A stretch of 64,000 nucleotides of DNA from VGBO01 sp964453335 (GCA_964453335.1 CAYVOK010000004.1:1-64000); one strand, 5' to 3'. Counted from the stretch's first letter, positions 1 to 7,907 are shown. Notes: generated by a model from the letters alone, not told the origin. Program-made: numbers and translations.

Positions 1-565
1 TGTGGTTCATCCGCAGGCCGGTGACCTTCTGGAAGAAGCGCAGCACCTCCTCGCGGTCCCGCCAGCCGTAGATCATGACGGAGACGGCGCCGATGTCCAT
101 CCCGTTCGTCGCCTGGAAGAGCAGGTGCGACGAGATGCGGTTCATCTCCGACATCAACATGCGGATCCACGTCGCCCGCTCGGGCACCTCGATGCCCAGC
201 AGCTTCTCGGTCGCGAGCGAGAAGGCCAGCTCGGTGAAGAACGGTGACGCGTAGTCCATCCGCGTCACGTTGGTCGGGCCCTGGAGGAACGTGAGGTCCT
301 CCGCCGTCTTCTCCATGCCCGTGTGCAGGTAACCGACGATCGGCTTCGATCGCACGACCTGTTCGCCGCGCATCTCGAGCATCAGCCGCAGCACGCCGTG
401 CGTGGACGGGTGCTGCGGACCCATGTTGACGAGCATGGTCTCGTCGTCCTCGTCCGCGAGTCGTTCGCCGTGCTCGGCGGCGACGACCTCCGACATGCGC
501 AGCACGGCGTGCCCACTGCGCAGCCGGGCGGCGTGATCGACCTCAGGTTCTTCGATGACGGTCAT
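1..565 (-). CDS. nuoD: NADH-quinone oxidoreductase subunit D (partial, N-terminal part)
   Basis: This is the quinone-side 49 kDa-type subunit of the peripheral arm of respiratory complex I. Only about the first 188 residues are present; the gene runs off the left edge of the window. The diagnostic stretch NMGPQHPSTHGVLRL lies near residue 38, followed by the conserved GYLHTGMEK and LMSEMNRI(S)SHL segments. The ATG at 565 lies 35 bp after the nuoC stop. It is the fourth nuo gene in order A-B-C-D, as in standard nuo operons. The roughly 35-residue acidic N-terminal lead before the conserved core is ordinary for the family. Identity is certain from the motifs. Confidence 0.97.
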   Translation of the reverse strand, partial: MTVIEEPEVDHAARLRSGHAVLRMSEVVAAEHGERLADEDDETMLVNMGPQHPSTHGVLRLMLEMRGEQVVRSKPIVGYLHTGMEKTAEDLTFLQGPTNVTRMDYASPFFTELAFSLATEKLLGIEVPERATWIRMLMSEMNRISSHLLFQATNGMDIGAVSVMIYGWRDREEVLRFFQKVTGLRMNH

Positions 566-599
566 GTCCCGACGGCCTCGTGCGATCTTCGGTGGTTCG

Positions 600-1145
600 T
601 CAACGAGCAGCCGGGCTCTGGCCCATCTGCTGCATCGAGGTGGCTCGGCCCTCCGCGCCCTTGAACTGCACGGGGATGCGGCCGATGGCGTAGTCCTTGC
701 GGAGCGGGTGTCCCTCCCAGTCCTCCGGCAGGAGGATGCGCGTCATGTCGGGGTGGCCGTCGAAGCTGATCCCGAAGAGGTCGTAGACCTCACGTTCGAG
801 TGCCTCGACGCCGGCGTGGAGCGGCCACAGGGACGCGCACGTCGGATCGGACTCCGGAACCTGCACCCGCACGCGGATCCGTCGACGCGCCCGGTGGTCG
901 ATGAAGTTCGCGACCACCTCGAAGCGTTCGGCGTCGACACCGGCGGGGAGCGCCCGGCTCGGTGCGGCGAGATAGTCGACCGCGGTCACGTCGACGCACA
1001 TGACGAACCCGTCGTCCTTCAGCGTCGCGACCAGATCGAGGTACTGCTCCCGCGTCGGGTGGAGGACCTGCTGGTCGCGCGACCACGACACCGGGACGCC
1101 GTACGCCATCTCCGGTTCGGCTGCGCCTACCTCACCCTCGCTCAC
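600..1145 (-). CDS. nuoC: NADH-quinone oxidoreductase subunit C
   Basis: This is the 30 kDa-type subunit of the complex I peripheral arm (181 aa). The C-terminal signature EREVYDLFGISFDGHPDMTRILLPEDWEG, here abbreviated as EVYDLFGI...HPD...LLPEDW, is complete and is followed by HPLRKDY. The start is a GTG that overlaps the nuoB stop by 4 nt (GTGA), which implies translational coupling. It is a separate gene and not fused to nuoD, unlike the nuoCD fusion of enterobacteria. Its length fits stand-alone NuoC proteins. Confidence 0.96.
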   Translation of the reverse strand: MSEGEVGAAEPEMAYGVPVSWSRDQQVLHPTREQYLDLVATLKDDGFVMCVDVTAVDYLAAPSRALPAGVDAERFEVVANFIDHRARRRIRVRVQVPESDPTCASLWPLHAGVEALEREVYDLFGISFDGHPDMTRILLPEDWEGHPLRKDYAIGRIPVQFKGAEGRATSMQQMGQSPAAR

Positions 1146-1732
1146 CGTCGCCCGCCGATCGCGAGACCCGACGCCGTCTGGCCGTCACGCTGTTCGATGA
1201 GCACGGCTCCGTCGCCGTTCGCCCGTCGCCGCAGGATCTCGCCGTTCTCGATCATCCCGTGCAGCGTGATGATCGCGTGCAGGAGCGTCTCCGGCCCCGG
1301 CGGGCAACCCGGTGCGTACACGTCGACGGGGACGATCTGGTCGACGCCCTGGACGATCGCGTAGTTGTTGAACATCCCGCCGCTCGACGCGCACACGCCC
1401 ATCGAGATGACCCACTTGGGTTCCATCATCTGGTCGTAGATCTGGCGCAGCACCGGGGCCATCTTCTGCGACACCCGCCCGGCGACGATCATGAGGTCGG
1501 CCTGGCGCGGGGAAGCCCGGAAGACCTCCATGCCGAACCGGCTCAGGTCGTAGTGGGCACCACCTGCGGCCATCATCTCGATGGCGCAGCACGCGAGGCC
1601 GAAGGTCGCCGGCCAGAGGCTGCGGGCCCTCGACCAGTTGACGACGTCCTCGATCCGTGCGGTCAGGACGTTGTGTCCGAGACCGGCGAGACCATCGGGG
1701 AGGATCTTCTGCAGCGGTGAGGTCTCGGCCAT
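1142..1732 (-). CDS. nuoB: NADH-quinone oxidoreductase subunit B
   Basis: This is the PSST-type subunit of complex I that carries the terminal [4Fe-4S] cluster N2 next to the quinone site (196 aa). The cluster motifs are visible: GLACCAIEMM (tandem Cys), MGVCASSGG, and YAPGCPPGPE. The open frame extends upstream, but the ATG at 1732 is chosen because it begins the conserved N-terminus and lies one base before the nuoA stop at 1734-1736. The 3' end overlaps nuoC by 4 nt. All four cysteines expected for N2 are present. Confidence 0.97.
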   Translation of the reverse strand: MAETSPLQKILPDGLAGLGHNVLTARIEDVVNWSRARSLWPATFGLACCAIEMMAAGGAHYDLSRFGMEVFRASPRQADLMIVAGRVSQKMAPVLRQIYDQMMEPKWVISMGVCASSGGMFNNYAIVQGVDQIVPVDVYAPGCPPGPETLLHAIITLHGMIENGEILRRRANGDGAVLIEQRDGQTASGLAIGGRR

Positions 1733-1733
1733 G

Positions 1734-2258
1734 TCAGTGCGCCCCCGACCCGGTGCCGACGGGCTCGTTCGAAACGGTGATGCCCGACTCCTCGAGGATC
1801 CGCTGCTCCGCAGGACGGTCACGACCTTCGAGCCCGACCCGGCGGATCGTCGACTCGGCCGTCCGATGCGCACCGACGAGATGCGGCCGCTGGACGCGCT
1901 GCACCGGACCCCACTCGAGGACGCCCTTCGACAGCAGGTACAGGAACGACTCGAAGACCGATGCCGAGAAGATGGCGATCGCGACGATCCCGAACAGCCC
2001 GAGCTGGTCGTGGACCAACGCCCAGGGGTAGAGGAAGATCACCTCGATGTCGAAGACGATGAAGATCATCGCCACGATCGAGAACCGGACCGGGAACCGC
2101 CTCGGCGGCTCCTTGCCCGGGACGATGCCCGACTCGTAGGGCGCCGACTTCTGCGGCGTCGGCCTGCGCGGTGCGAGCAACCTCGATGCGAGGAAGCTCA
2201 AACCGGCGAACAGGACGGCCAGCACCGCCAGCGCCACGATGGGCAGGTAGTGACCCAC
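1734..2258 (-). CDS. nuoA: NADH-quinone oxidoreductase subunit A with C-terminal extension
   Basis: This is the small three-helix membrane subunit of complex I. Transmembrane segments lie at about residues 4-28, 60-80 and 88-110, with the conserved YESG (41-44) and FDIEVIFLYPW (69-79) motifs. NuoA proteins normally end shortly after the KGVLEW stretch found here at 111-116, at about 120-140 residues. This one continues for 58 hydrophilic residues to 174. The extension contains no motif I recognise. The GTG start lies 9 bp after the stop of the preceding membrane-protein gene, so the nuo genes probably belong to the cytochrome bc transcript. Confidence 0.94.
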   Translation of the reverse strand: MGHYLPIVALAVLAVLFAGLSFLASRLLAPRRPTPQKSAPYESGIVPGKEPPRRFPVRFSIVAMIFIVFDIEVIFLYPWALVHDQLGLFGIVAIAIFSASVFESFLYLLSKGVLEWGPVQRVQRPHLVGAHRTAESTIRRVGLEGRDRPAEQRILEESGITVSNEPVGTGSGAH

Positions 2259-2267
2259 TGCGGGGAC

Positions 2268-3188
2268 TCAGGCCTTCCCGGCGGCGTACGCCGCGCGAGC
2301 GGCCGTCTCTGCCTTGTCACGCTCGTGCAGTCGCCAGGCGAACGCAGCGAAGATGATGCCCGAGCCGACCATGATCAGGAACGGCGGGAGACGCTTGGAG
2401 CCGAGGTCGCGCTCCATGAGCACCGTGTACATCGGCTGATCGGGATCGAGAACCTTCACCGGGGGCGCCTCACCCGGGCGGACGATCAACGTCTCCGGGC
2501 TCGCCGGCGACACCATGACCGCGATCTGCTTCGCAGGGTGACGGGGCTGGATGAAGATCGAGTGGAGCTTGCGCCCCGCCCGATCGATGCACTCGTCCCA
2601 GGTGCTGAGCTTCGAGATCCCGCACGACAGACCGGCAGGACGCGGATCCTTGCCGCCACGCACGAATGCAGCGACCGGGACATAGGTGCCCGATGCGAAG
2701 ACCCGGTTCCCGACGAGCCACGCATCGACGGCGGCCTGCGCCTCACCACGTGCCCGGTTCGACGCGAGCACGCCGGTCCAGTCGCCGACTTCGGGCGCGA
2801 CCTGGGATTCCTCGGCGGCCCGGAACCAGGCATCGAGGGCAGCGGGGTCGGTGGACACGCCGGCTGCCGTCTCCTCGAGACCGGTTGCGAGCTCCTGCGC
2901 CTCGGTGAATTGCGCCGAGGTGAGGTCACCGCGGTTGATCTCGAACACGTGCCACGACGGCAGCCGACCCTGGAGTCCGATGCCGTAGAGCACCCAGATG
3001 AACCCCATGATCGTCATCCAGCCGAAGAACCCCGTGAGGGCGAGCATGCCGCCCGTCCGGAACCCGCTGTTGGTGGCGAGGATCAGGTAGGTCGACCCCA
3101 TCAGCACCACGACGCCGACGAGGACGACGAGGAGACCTCGGATGAAGAGGTTGAAGTCGAGTCCGTTGATGACGATGAACGACGTCAC
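2268..3188 (-). CDS. Membrane protein of the cytochrome b6/c cluster (unknown function)
   Basis: A 306-residue protein I cannot assign to a family. Transmembrane helices are visible at about residues 14-36, 47-69 and near the C-terminus (266-284). Between them is a soluble domain of about 190 residues containing the pair SCGISKLSTWDEC, which could form a disulfide if it faces outward. It overlaps the diheme cytochrome gene by 4 nt and ends 9 bp before nuoA, so it sits exactly at the join between the complex III-like and complex I genes. An accessory subunit or assembly factor of one of these complexes is the natural inference. There are no haem (CxxCH) or iron-sulfur motifs. Confidence 0.75.
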   Translation of the reverse strand: MTSFIVINGLDFNLFIRGLLVVLVGVVVLMGSTYLILATNSGFRTGGMLALTGFFGWMTIMGFIWVLYGIGLQGRLPSWHVFEINRGDLTSAQFTEAQELATGLEETAAGVSTDPAALDAWFRAAEESQVAPEVGDWTGVLASNRARGEAQAAVDAWLVGNRVFASGTYVPVAAFVRGGKDPRPAGLSCGISKLSTWDECIDRAGRKLHSIFIQPRHPAKQIAVMVSPASPETLIVRPGEAPPVKVLDPDQPMYTVLMERDLGSKRLPPFLIMVGSGIIFAAFAWRLHERDKAETAARAAYAAGKA

Positions 3189-4375
3189 TTCGTCGACCCC
3201 CCAGTGGTGCTGACCGGCCGCTGACCGCTCGGGTAGTACTGCTGGCTGCCGTCGAGCGTCGCCACGTAGGCGGCGACTGCGTCGAGCTGCTCGGCGGTGA
3301 AGAACTCACCGAAGCCCGGCATCTGACCGCTCTTGCACTGCGACTGGCGGCCGTAGAGCTTGCCCATCTCGCAGCCCTCGCCGAGGAACTGGGAGAGCTG
3401 GTCGACGCTCGTGAACTTGTCGTCGACGTTCCAGAGCTTCGGCCCGAAGGCACCTGCACCGGTCTCGGACGGACGGTCGTAGGACCAGCCCGCCGTGTGG
3501 CACCGGGCGCAGCTGTAGCCGCCCGACCCGGTGTCGAGGCTGAACAGCAGCTCACCGAGCCGCAGGCTCGCCTCACGCTCGGACTTCGCCTCGCCGAGGG
3601 CGATCAACGCCTTCAGGTCGCTGTCGTTGTCGTCGAAGGCCTTCTTGACCTCGGCCGCGACCGACGCCTTCTTCGATTCGTCCACGAGGAGCTCCCGCTC
3701 CTTCGTTAGCCGGGCGACGAGGCCGGCCCGGACCTCGTCCTGCGCCTCCTCGGTGCTGAGCTTCACCGACGAGAGATAGTCGATCAGGTTCTTGATCTGC
3801 TGGGTGTTCATCGCACCGCCGCCGACCGTCGACCACGGCTGCATCGGCGAGAACGCCCGGCCGTGGTCGAGCACGTACTGGATCTCGTCGCGCTCGAAAC
3901 GGAGGAGTGCGGTGGAGAGCTGCGGCGCCTTCCAGCTCACGTTGGCGATGAAGTCGCCCTCACGATCCTGCAGGACGTAGGAGGCGACGCCACCGCCACC
4001 ACCCTGACCGTGACAGGACGAGCAGTTCGCGTTGTAGAGGTTCTCACCACGGCTCGCGAACACGGCTTCGAACCGGTCGATCTGGCCGCTCTGCCGCCCC
4101 GGCTCGGCGAGCCAGTACAGCGGGAGCCCCAGTGCGACGATGCCCAGCAGGACGAGCGCCATCGTGAGATAGCGGTCGAGGCGCGGACCCTCGAGCTCCT
4201 CGTCGGAGTAGTAGGGCTTGCGGTTCGGCGCGAGGTCGACCTCGTTGCCGACCTCCGGCTTCGCCTTGCGGATGTTGACGAACGCGTAGACGGCGACGGC
4301 GATGAGCGTGACCCACGCCACCACCAGGCCGATGATCCGCTGCGTCGTGAACGCAGCTGCGAGACCCCCACTCAC
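3185..4375 (-). CDS. Diheme c-type cytochrome, membrane anchored
   Basis: A 396-residue cytochrome with two CxxCH haem-attachment sites, CSSCH at 118-122 and CARCH at 289-293. They are separated by a charged, helical Lys/Glu-rich stretch (about 205-270). Two transmembrane helices precede them (about 12-34 and 70-90). MPGFGEFF near the C-terminus supplies a candidate axial Met. It is coded directly after the Rieske gene with a 4-nt overlap, so it takes the place of the cytochrome c subunit (QcrC-like) that accepts electrons from the Rieske protein. The two haem domains are further apart than in the actinobacterial QcrC I know, so a different fold arrangement is likely. Confidence 0.88.
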   Translation of the reverse strand: MSGGLAAAFTTQRIIGLVVAWVTLIAVAVYAFVNIRKAKPEVGNEVDLAPNRKPYYSDEELEGPRLDRYLTMALVLLGIVALGLPLYWLAEPGRQSGQIDRFEAVFASRGENLYNANCSSCHGQGGGGGVASYVLQDREGDFIANVSWKAPQLSTALLRFERDEIQYVLDHGRAFSPMQPWSTVGGGAMNTQQIKNLIDYLSSVKLSTEEAQDEVRAGLVARLTKERELLVDESKKASVAAEVKKAFDDNDSDLKALIALGEAKSEREASLRLGELLFSLDTGSGGYSCARCHTAGWSYDRPSETGAGAFGPKLWNVDDKFTSVDQLSQFLGEGCEMGKLYGRQSQCKSGQMPGFGEFFTAEQLDAVAAYVATLDGSQQYYPSGQRPVSTTGGSTK

Positions 4376-5232
4376 GAATGCCCCCCACCGATGCAGTGCG
4401 GGCCCTCGGCCTCCTGGCCGGTCGTGTTGGTGCCGATCGGCGGACCCTGGATGATCTGTCCCGTGTTCACCACGAGGTTGCCCCGGGCGTCGACGGTGCC
4501 GGGGAACCGGTCCATGCCACGCGGCGCCGGCCCACCCTTCTTCTCACCGACACGGTCGTACTGCGAACCGTGGCAGGGGCACTCGAACCACTGCGACGTC
4601 TTGCACTCGGGCACGCGGCAACCGAGGTGCGGGCACGTCTGCCAGAGGGCGGCGAACCCCGCCTCGAGCATCGGGTGCAGGGCCGACGCGTAGGCGGCCT
4701 TGCCCTTGTCGACGGCCGTCTGCGGGTACTCGGTGACCCACATACGACCCTCGGGCACGTAGAGGAACCCGCTGTTCGCACGGATGCGCTGCCGCACGTC
4801 CTCGGCGGAGCCGACGGTGATCTGCGCACCGAAGCCGCCGCTCGTCGAGGGCCAGAGGAACGCGATGACCGCAGCACCGAAGCCGGAGAGCGACATCACC
4901 ATGAAGCCGACGATGCTCCGGTTCAGGAACTGCCGACGGGTGACACCGAGCGTCTCGGGATCCGGCGGGACGTAGGCGGCCGGCACGGCGGACGGCGCCG
5001 GCACGATGTCCGCACCGCCGGAGCGGGCCAGCACCGCCGACTGCTCGTAGGCACGGCCGCTCAGCGTCTCGGCCCCCTCGGCCACGCTGCCGCTGTCACG
5101 GCTGCGGGTCTCGCGGCTGAGATAGCCGACGGCGTCACGCGTATCGCGTCGACGGGAGGCGGCCAACAACATGATCGCCGCCAACGCCGCCAGGACGAGG
5201 GCTCCGATCACGACGATCGTGTAGGTGCTCAC
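4372..5232 (-). CDS. qcrA: Rieske [2Fe-2S] iron-sulfur subunit of cytochrome b6/bc-type complex
   Basis: A 286-residue Rieske protein. The cluster-binding boxes are CPHLGC (Cys200, His202, disulfide Cys205) and CPCHGS (Cys218, His221, disulfide Cys220), matching quinol-oxidising high-potential Rieske proteins. There is an N-terminal membrane segment (about 5-25) and a second one (about 108-128) preceded by TRRQFLN, a twin-arginine-like motif as expected for Tat export of a folded cluster domain. The extra first helix resembles the multi-helix actinobacterial Rieske subunits. The GTG start lies 40 bp after the cytochrome b C-terminal gene, and the 3' end overlaps the diheme cytochrome gene. 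Confidence 0.95.
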   Translation of the reverse strand: MSTYTIVVIGALVLAALAAIMLLAASRRRDTRDAVGYLSRETRSRDSGSVAEGAETLSGRAYEQSAVLARSGGADIVPAPSAVPAAYVPPDPETLGVTRRQFLNRSIVGFMVMSLSGFGAAVIAFLWPSTSGGFGAQITVGSAEDVRQRIRANSGFLYVPEGRMWVTEYPQTAVDKGKAAYASALHPMLEAGFAALWQTCPHLGCRVPECKTSQWFECPCHGSQYDRVGEKKGGPAPRGMDRFPGTVDARGNLVVNTGQIIQGPPIGTNTTGQEAEGPHCIGGGHS

Positions 5233-5272
5233 CGATGCTCTCTCTCGCTCCGTTGCGTCTCGTCGTCCGTGG

Positions 5273-6046
5273 TCACAGCTCGAAGAACAGGCCGGAGGTC
5301 CACGGGTACACGAAGTTGAACCCGGGTCCCCGGAAGAACGACCCGATGATGACGAGGACGGCCCAGAACATCATGAACAGGGTCATCGTCGACACCGCGA
5401 ACTTGCGGTCCTCGGGCTTGTTCGAAGGGTTCTTGTCGAGATACGGGGCCATCGTCAGCAGCACCAGCCCGATGCCCGGGATCGTCACGCCGGCCACCAT
5501 CGGGTGGAACATCGTGAGGAGCTCCTGCAGACCGAGGAAGTACCACGGGGCCTTCGACGGGTTCGGCGTCTGGTTCAGGTTCGCCAGCGTGAGCAGCGGT
5601 GCGTTCACGAACACCGAGAAGATGAACGTGAAGGCCGTGATCAGCAGGGCCGCCACGAACTCGGCGACGAGGAGGTGCGGCCAGGTGTGCACCTTGTCCT
5701 GCGGGACGTGCTTGACGTCCTGGATCGAGCCCGACTTCACGACGGTCAGCAGGCGCTGCGTGTGACCGCCGGGCCCGCTCGCCACCGGTCGGGCGTCGGC
5801 GACCGCCGTGGCGACGGCACCGCCGCCACCCGTCGTCGCCAACCCGGCGTTCTGCGCCGCCGACCGCGAGCGGTCGAGCAGGTGCGCCGGGATGCGGTCG
5901 TCGCCACCACCGCCACCACCGGCGGCAGCTGCGGCGGCCGGTGCGGCCTCGGCCGCGGGCGTGTCGCCGCCGGCGGCGGCCTTGCCCTCGGCCTTCTTCC
6001 GGGCGGCAGCCGCCCGGTTGCGGAGATGTTCGGGAATTTCGGTCAT
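5273..6046 (-). CDS. Cytochrome b C-terminal subunit (subunit IV / PetD-like) with N-terminal tag
   Basis: A 257-residue protein equivalent to subunit IV of b6f, the C-terminal half of cytochrome b. Three transmembrane helices occupy about 125-148, 187-207 and 223-243. The Qo-site loop reads KAPWYFLGLQELL where PetD has PEWY and many menaquinol complexes have PDWY/APWY. The first 100 residues are unusual: MTEIPEHLRNR at the start, an Ala/Gly-rich linker, then RIPAHLLDRSR near residue 51 and a second linker. The same IPxHLLxR motif opens the cytochrome c gene at 8047. It follows the b6-like gene by 16 bp. Confidence 0.92.
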   Translation of the reverse strand: MTEIPEHLRNRAAAARKKAEGKAAAGGDTPAAEAAPAAAAAAGGGGGGDDRIPAHLLDRSRSAAQNAGLATTGGGGAVATAVADARPVASGPGGHTQRLLTVVKSGSIQDVKHVPQDKVHTWPHLLVAEFVAALLITAFTFIFSVFVNAPLLTLANLNQTPNPSKAPWYFLGLQELLTMFHPMVAGVTIPGIGLVLLTMAPYLDKNPSNKPEDRKFAVSTMTLFMMFWAVLVIIGSFFRGPGFNFVYPWTSGLFFEL

Positions 6047-6062
6047 GTGTTGATGCCCCCGA

Positions 6063-6845
6063 TCACAACGGTCCGGAGATTCCGCCGTCCTTGCGGACTC
6101 GCCAGAAGTGGACGGCCATGAAGATGACGATGACGAACGGCAGCATCAGCACGTGGAGCACGTACCAACGCAGGAGCGTGTCCGAGCCGATCTCGAACCC
6201 GCCGAGCAGCACGAACCGGACCTGCTTCCCGAAGACGGGCGTGTAGCCCATCATGTTCGTACCCACGGTCACGGCCCAGAGGGCGAGCTGATCCCACGGG
6301 AGCAGGTACCCCGTGAAGGACAGCAGCAGGGTGAGCTGCAGCAGCATCACACCGATCACCCAGTTGAACTCACGCGGCGGCTTGTAGGCCCCGTGGTAGA
6401 AGACGCGGGCCATGTGCAGGAACACGGAGAGCACCATGAGGTGCGCTCCCCATCTGTGCATGTTCCGTACGAGGAGACCGAACGCCACCGCCGTCTGGAG
6501 CGTGTAGATGTCGTCCCACGCCTGCGCAGCCGTCGGCCGGTAGAAGAACATCAGGAAGATGCCCGTCACCGTCAGCAGGATGAAGAGGAAGAACGACAAC
6601 CCGCCGAGGCAGAGCGTGTAGCTGACCTTTACCGCGTGGCGCTTCACCTTCACCGGGTGCAGGTGGTAGAGCACGCTGTTCATGATCACGTAGGACCGGT
6701 TCCGGGGGCTGTCCGTGTAGCCCTTCCGGAAGATCGAACCCGGCCGGAAGATCGAGTTCCAGGCCTGGCTGTCCTGCAGCTTGCCCGTGATCTCCCCGAC
6801 CTTGTCCGACAGTTGTTCCGATCGGCGTGGTGCCGTCTTCGCCAC
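6063..6845 (-). CDS. Cytochrome b N-terminal subunit, b6-type, with Cys for covalent haem
   Basis: A 260-residue four-helix cytochrome b resembling PetB/b6 and Firmicutes QcrB. Haem ligands (numbering from the GTG at 6845) are His130/His144 in helix B (HRWGAHLMVLSVFLH) and His231/His246 in helix D. The helix D pair has 14 residues between the histidines, the b6f spacing (13 in bc1). The protein ends RKDGGISGPL, nearly the b6 C-terminus. Cys79 in CLGG aligns with the b6 cysteine that binds haem ci. The frame opens upstream at 6872, but the GTG at 6845 has an AGGGAG ribosome-binding site 7 nt upstream while the earlier GTG has none. Confidence 0.93.
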   Translation of the reverse strand: MAKTAPRRSEQLSDKVGEITGKLQDSQAWNSIFRPGSIFRKGYTDSPRNRSYVIMNSVLYHLHPVKVKRHAVKVSYTLCLGGLSFFLFILLTVTGIFLMFFYRPTAAQAWDDIYTLQTAVAFGLLVRNMHRWGAHLMVLSVFLHMARVFYHGAYKPPREFNWVIGVMLLQLTLLLSFTGYLLPWDQLALWAVTVGTNMMGYTPVFGKQVRFVLLGGFEIGSDTLLRWYVLHVLMLPFVIVIFMAVHFWRVRKDGGISGPL

Positions 6846-6967
6846 CGTGCGTCTCCCTGCCTCATCGACCACCGAGACCGACGGAACGGTCGGCTCGGCC
6901 TGACATTACGTAAGTCCGCACCGGATGGGCGAACTCATCGGTTCTCGCCTTGCGTACTCATACTTCC

Positions 6968-7384
6968 TCAGCCCAGGCGCATGCCGTAGGCGTAACCGTG
7001 GGTGTTCATCCGCGTGTGCTGCTCACCCTCCTCGCCGGGGTCGGCGAGCTTGCCGAGGATGATCACACACGTGGGGCAGCGGTCGACGCAGAGGGCGCAG
7101 CGGGTGCACACGTCGTCGTCGATCACGAAGATGACGCTGTCCGCCGGGTCGGACCCGGGGAGCTCGACGTCATAGGCCTCGGTCACCGCGGAGGGCTGCA
7201 CCATGTGGATGCACTTCCACGGGCAGATGTCGACGCAGCCCTCGCACATGATGCACTCGGACTGGTCGATGTGGATGAACTGCTTGGGCTTCACGGCGGC
7301 GCTGAGCCACTGGGCATCGACCTCGTACAGGACGTAGTCGCTGCGGAACTCGGGAAGCGGCGGATTGGCATCGGTACGAGCCAT
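6968..7384 (-). CDS. Two-[4Fe-4S]-cluster ferredoxin-type protein
   Basis: A 138-residue soluble iron-sulfur protein with two complete 4Fe-4S motifs, CIMCEGCVDICP (about 44-55) and CTRCALCVDRCP (about 93-104), separated by an insert of about 37 residues. It is near the head of the cytochrome b operon, 122 bp ahead of the b6-type gene. Because no transmembrane segment is present, it may dock to the cytoplasmic face of the complex via the neighbouring small membrane protein. A strong GGAGGA ribosome-binding site precedes the ATG. It is distinct from NuoI, which has a different framework and lies elsewhere in nuo operons. Its electron partner is unknown. Confidence 0.9.
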   Translation of the reverse strand: MARTDANPPLPEFRSDYVLYEVDAQWLSAAVKPKQFIHIDQSECIMCEGCVDICPWKCIHMVQPSAVTEAYDVELPGSDPADSVIFVIDDDVCTRCALCVDRCPTCVIILGKLADPGEEGEQHTRMNTHGYAYGMRLG

Positions 7385-7418
7385 GGCGTCGGTCCTCCTT
7401 CGATCCTCTGTCCGGTCC

Positions 7419-7844
7419 CTAGCCCTTGACCAACGGGCGGCCGTAGCTCGACCGGACCACGTCGGTGGAAGGCTTGTCCTTGCCCCGCGCCTGCCACTTC
7501 GAGAACAGGGCGACGTTCGCGCCGATGATCACGAGGTAGATACCGACCGCGATCAAGTCGCGGGCGATCAGGTAGTTCATCTCGAACGGCAACTTCGTGA
7601 GGATGTCGGCCGGACCGTTCCACGCCCGGTCGGGTCGCCACGCCCACTCGTTGTCGGCGAGCAGCAGCCACTGGTGCGGCACCACGCCGTAGAACCAGAA
7701 CATGAGGAAGAACGCCCACGTGGAAGCGACCATCGCCTGGCCCCACGACAGCGGGGCGCCGACCGGCCGCTTCTTGTAGAAGTACCCGAAGGGCACGCCG
7801 AGAACGACGACGCCGAGCACGATCGAGCTGACGAGGGCGGCCAC
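7419..7844 (-). CDS. Small three-helix membrane protein heading the respiratory operon
   Basis: A 141-residue protein with transmembrane segments at about residues 5-21, 36-55 and 92-114, a tryptophan-rich loop between helices 2 and 3 (NEWAWRPDRAWNG), and a basic C-terminal tail. There is no haem or Fe-S motif. I do not recognise the family. As the first gene of the operon, 34 bp ahead of the ferredoxin, it could anchor the ferredoxin to the membrane; this is inference from position only. The start is GTG, with GGGAGGT about 10 nt upstream. Confidence 0.78.
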   Translation of the reverse strand: MAALVSSIVLGVVVLGVPFGYFYKKRPVGAPLSWGQAMVASTWAFFLMFWFYGVVPHQWLLLADNEWAWRPDRAWNGPADILTKLPFEMNYLIARDLIAVGIYLVIIGANVALFSKWQARGKDKPSTDVVRSSYGRPLVKG

Positions 7845-7901
7845 GAGGTCGGATACCTCCCAGGGACGGTGCGCCGAGCGGCGCGACGGAGAACGACGAG
7901 G

Positions 7902-7907
7902 ACACTA
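7902..7907 (-). promoter_or_regulatory. Candidate -10 element for the respiratory operon
   Basis: On the minus strand the hexamer reads TAGTGT, fitting the actinobacterial -10 consensus TANNNT. It lies 57 nt before the first GTG of the operon, giving a predicted leader of about 50 nt that includes GGGAGGT. No clear -35 is visible. Confidence 0.45.

Noticed and set aside
1732..1873. Upstream start of nuoB at 1873
   Set aside because: The extra 47 residues overlap nuoA out of frame, are Arg/Ser-rich and lie before the conserved N-terminus; the ATG at 1732 abuts the nuoA stop.
1581..3224. A 547-residue plus-strand open frame opposite nuoB-nuoA and the membrane protein
   Set aside because: The opposite strand holds intact nuo genes with conserved motifs; the plus frame is compositionally a shadow.
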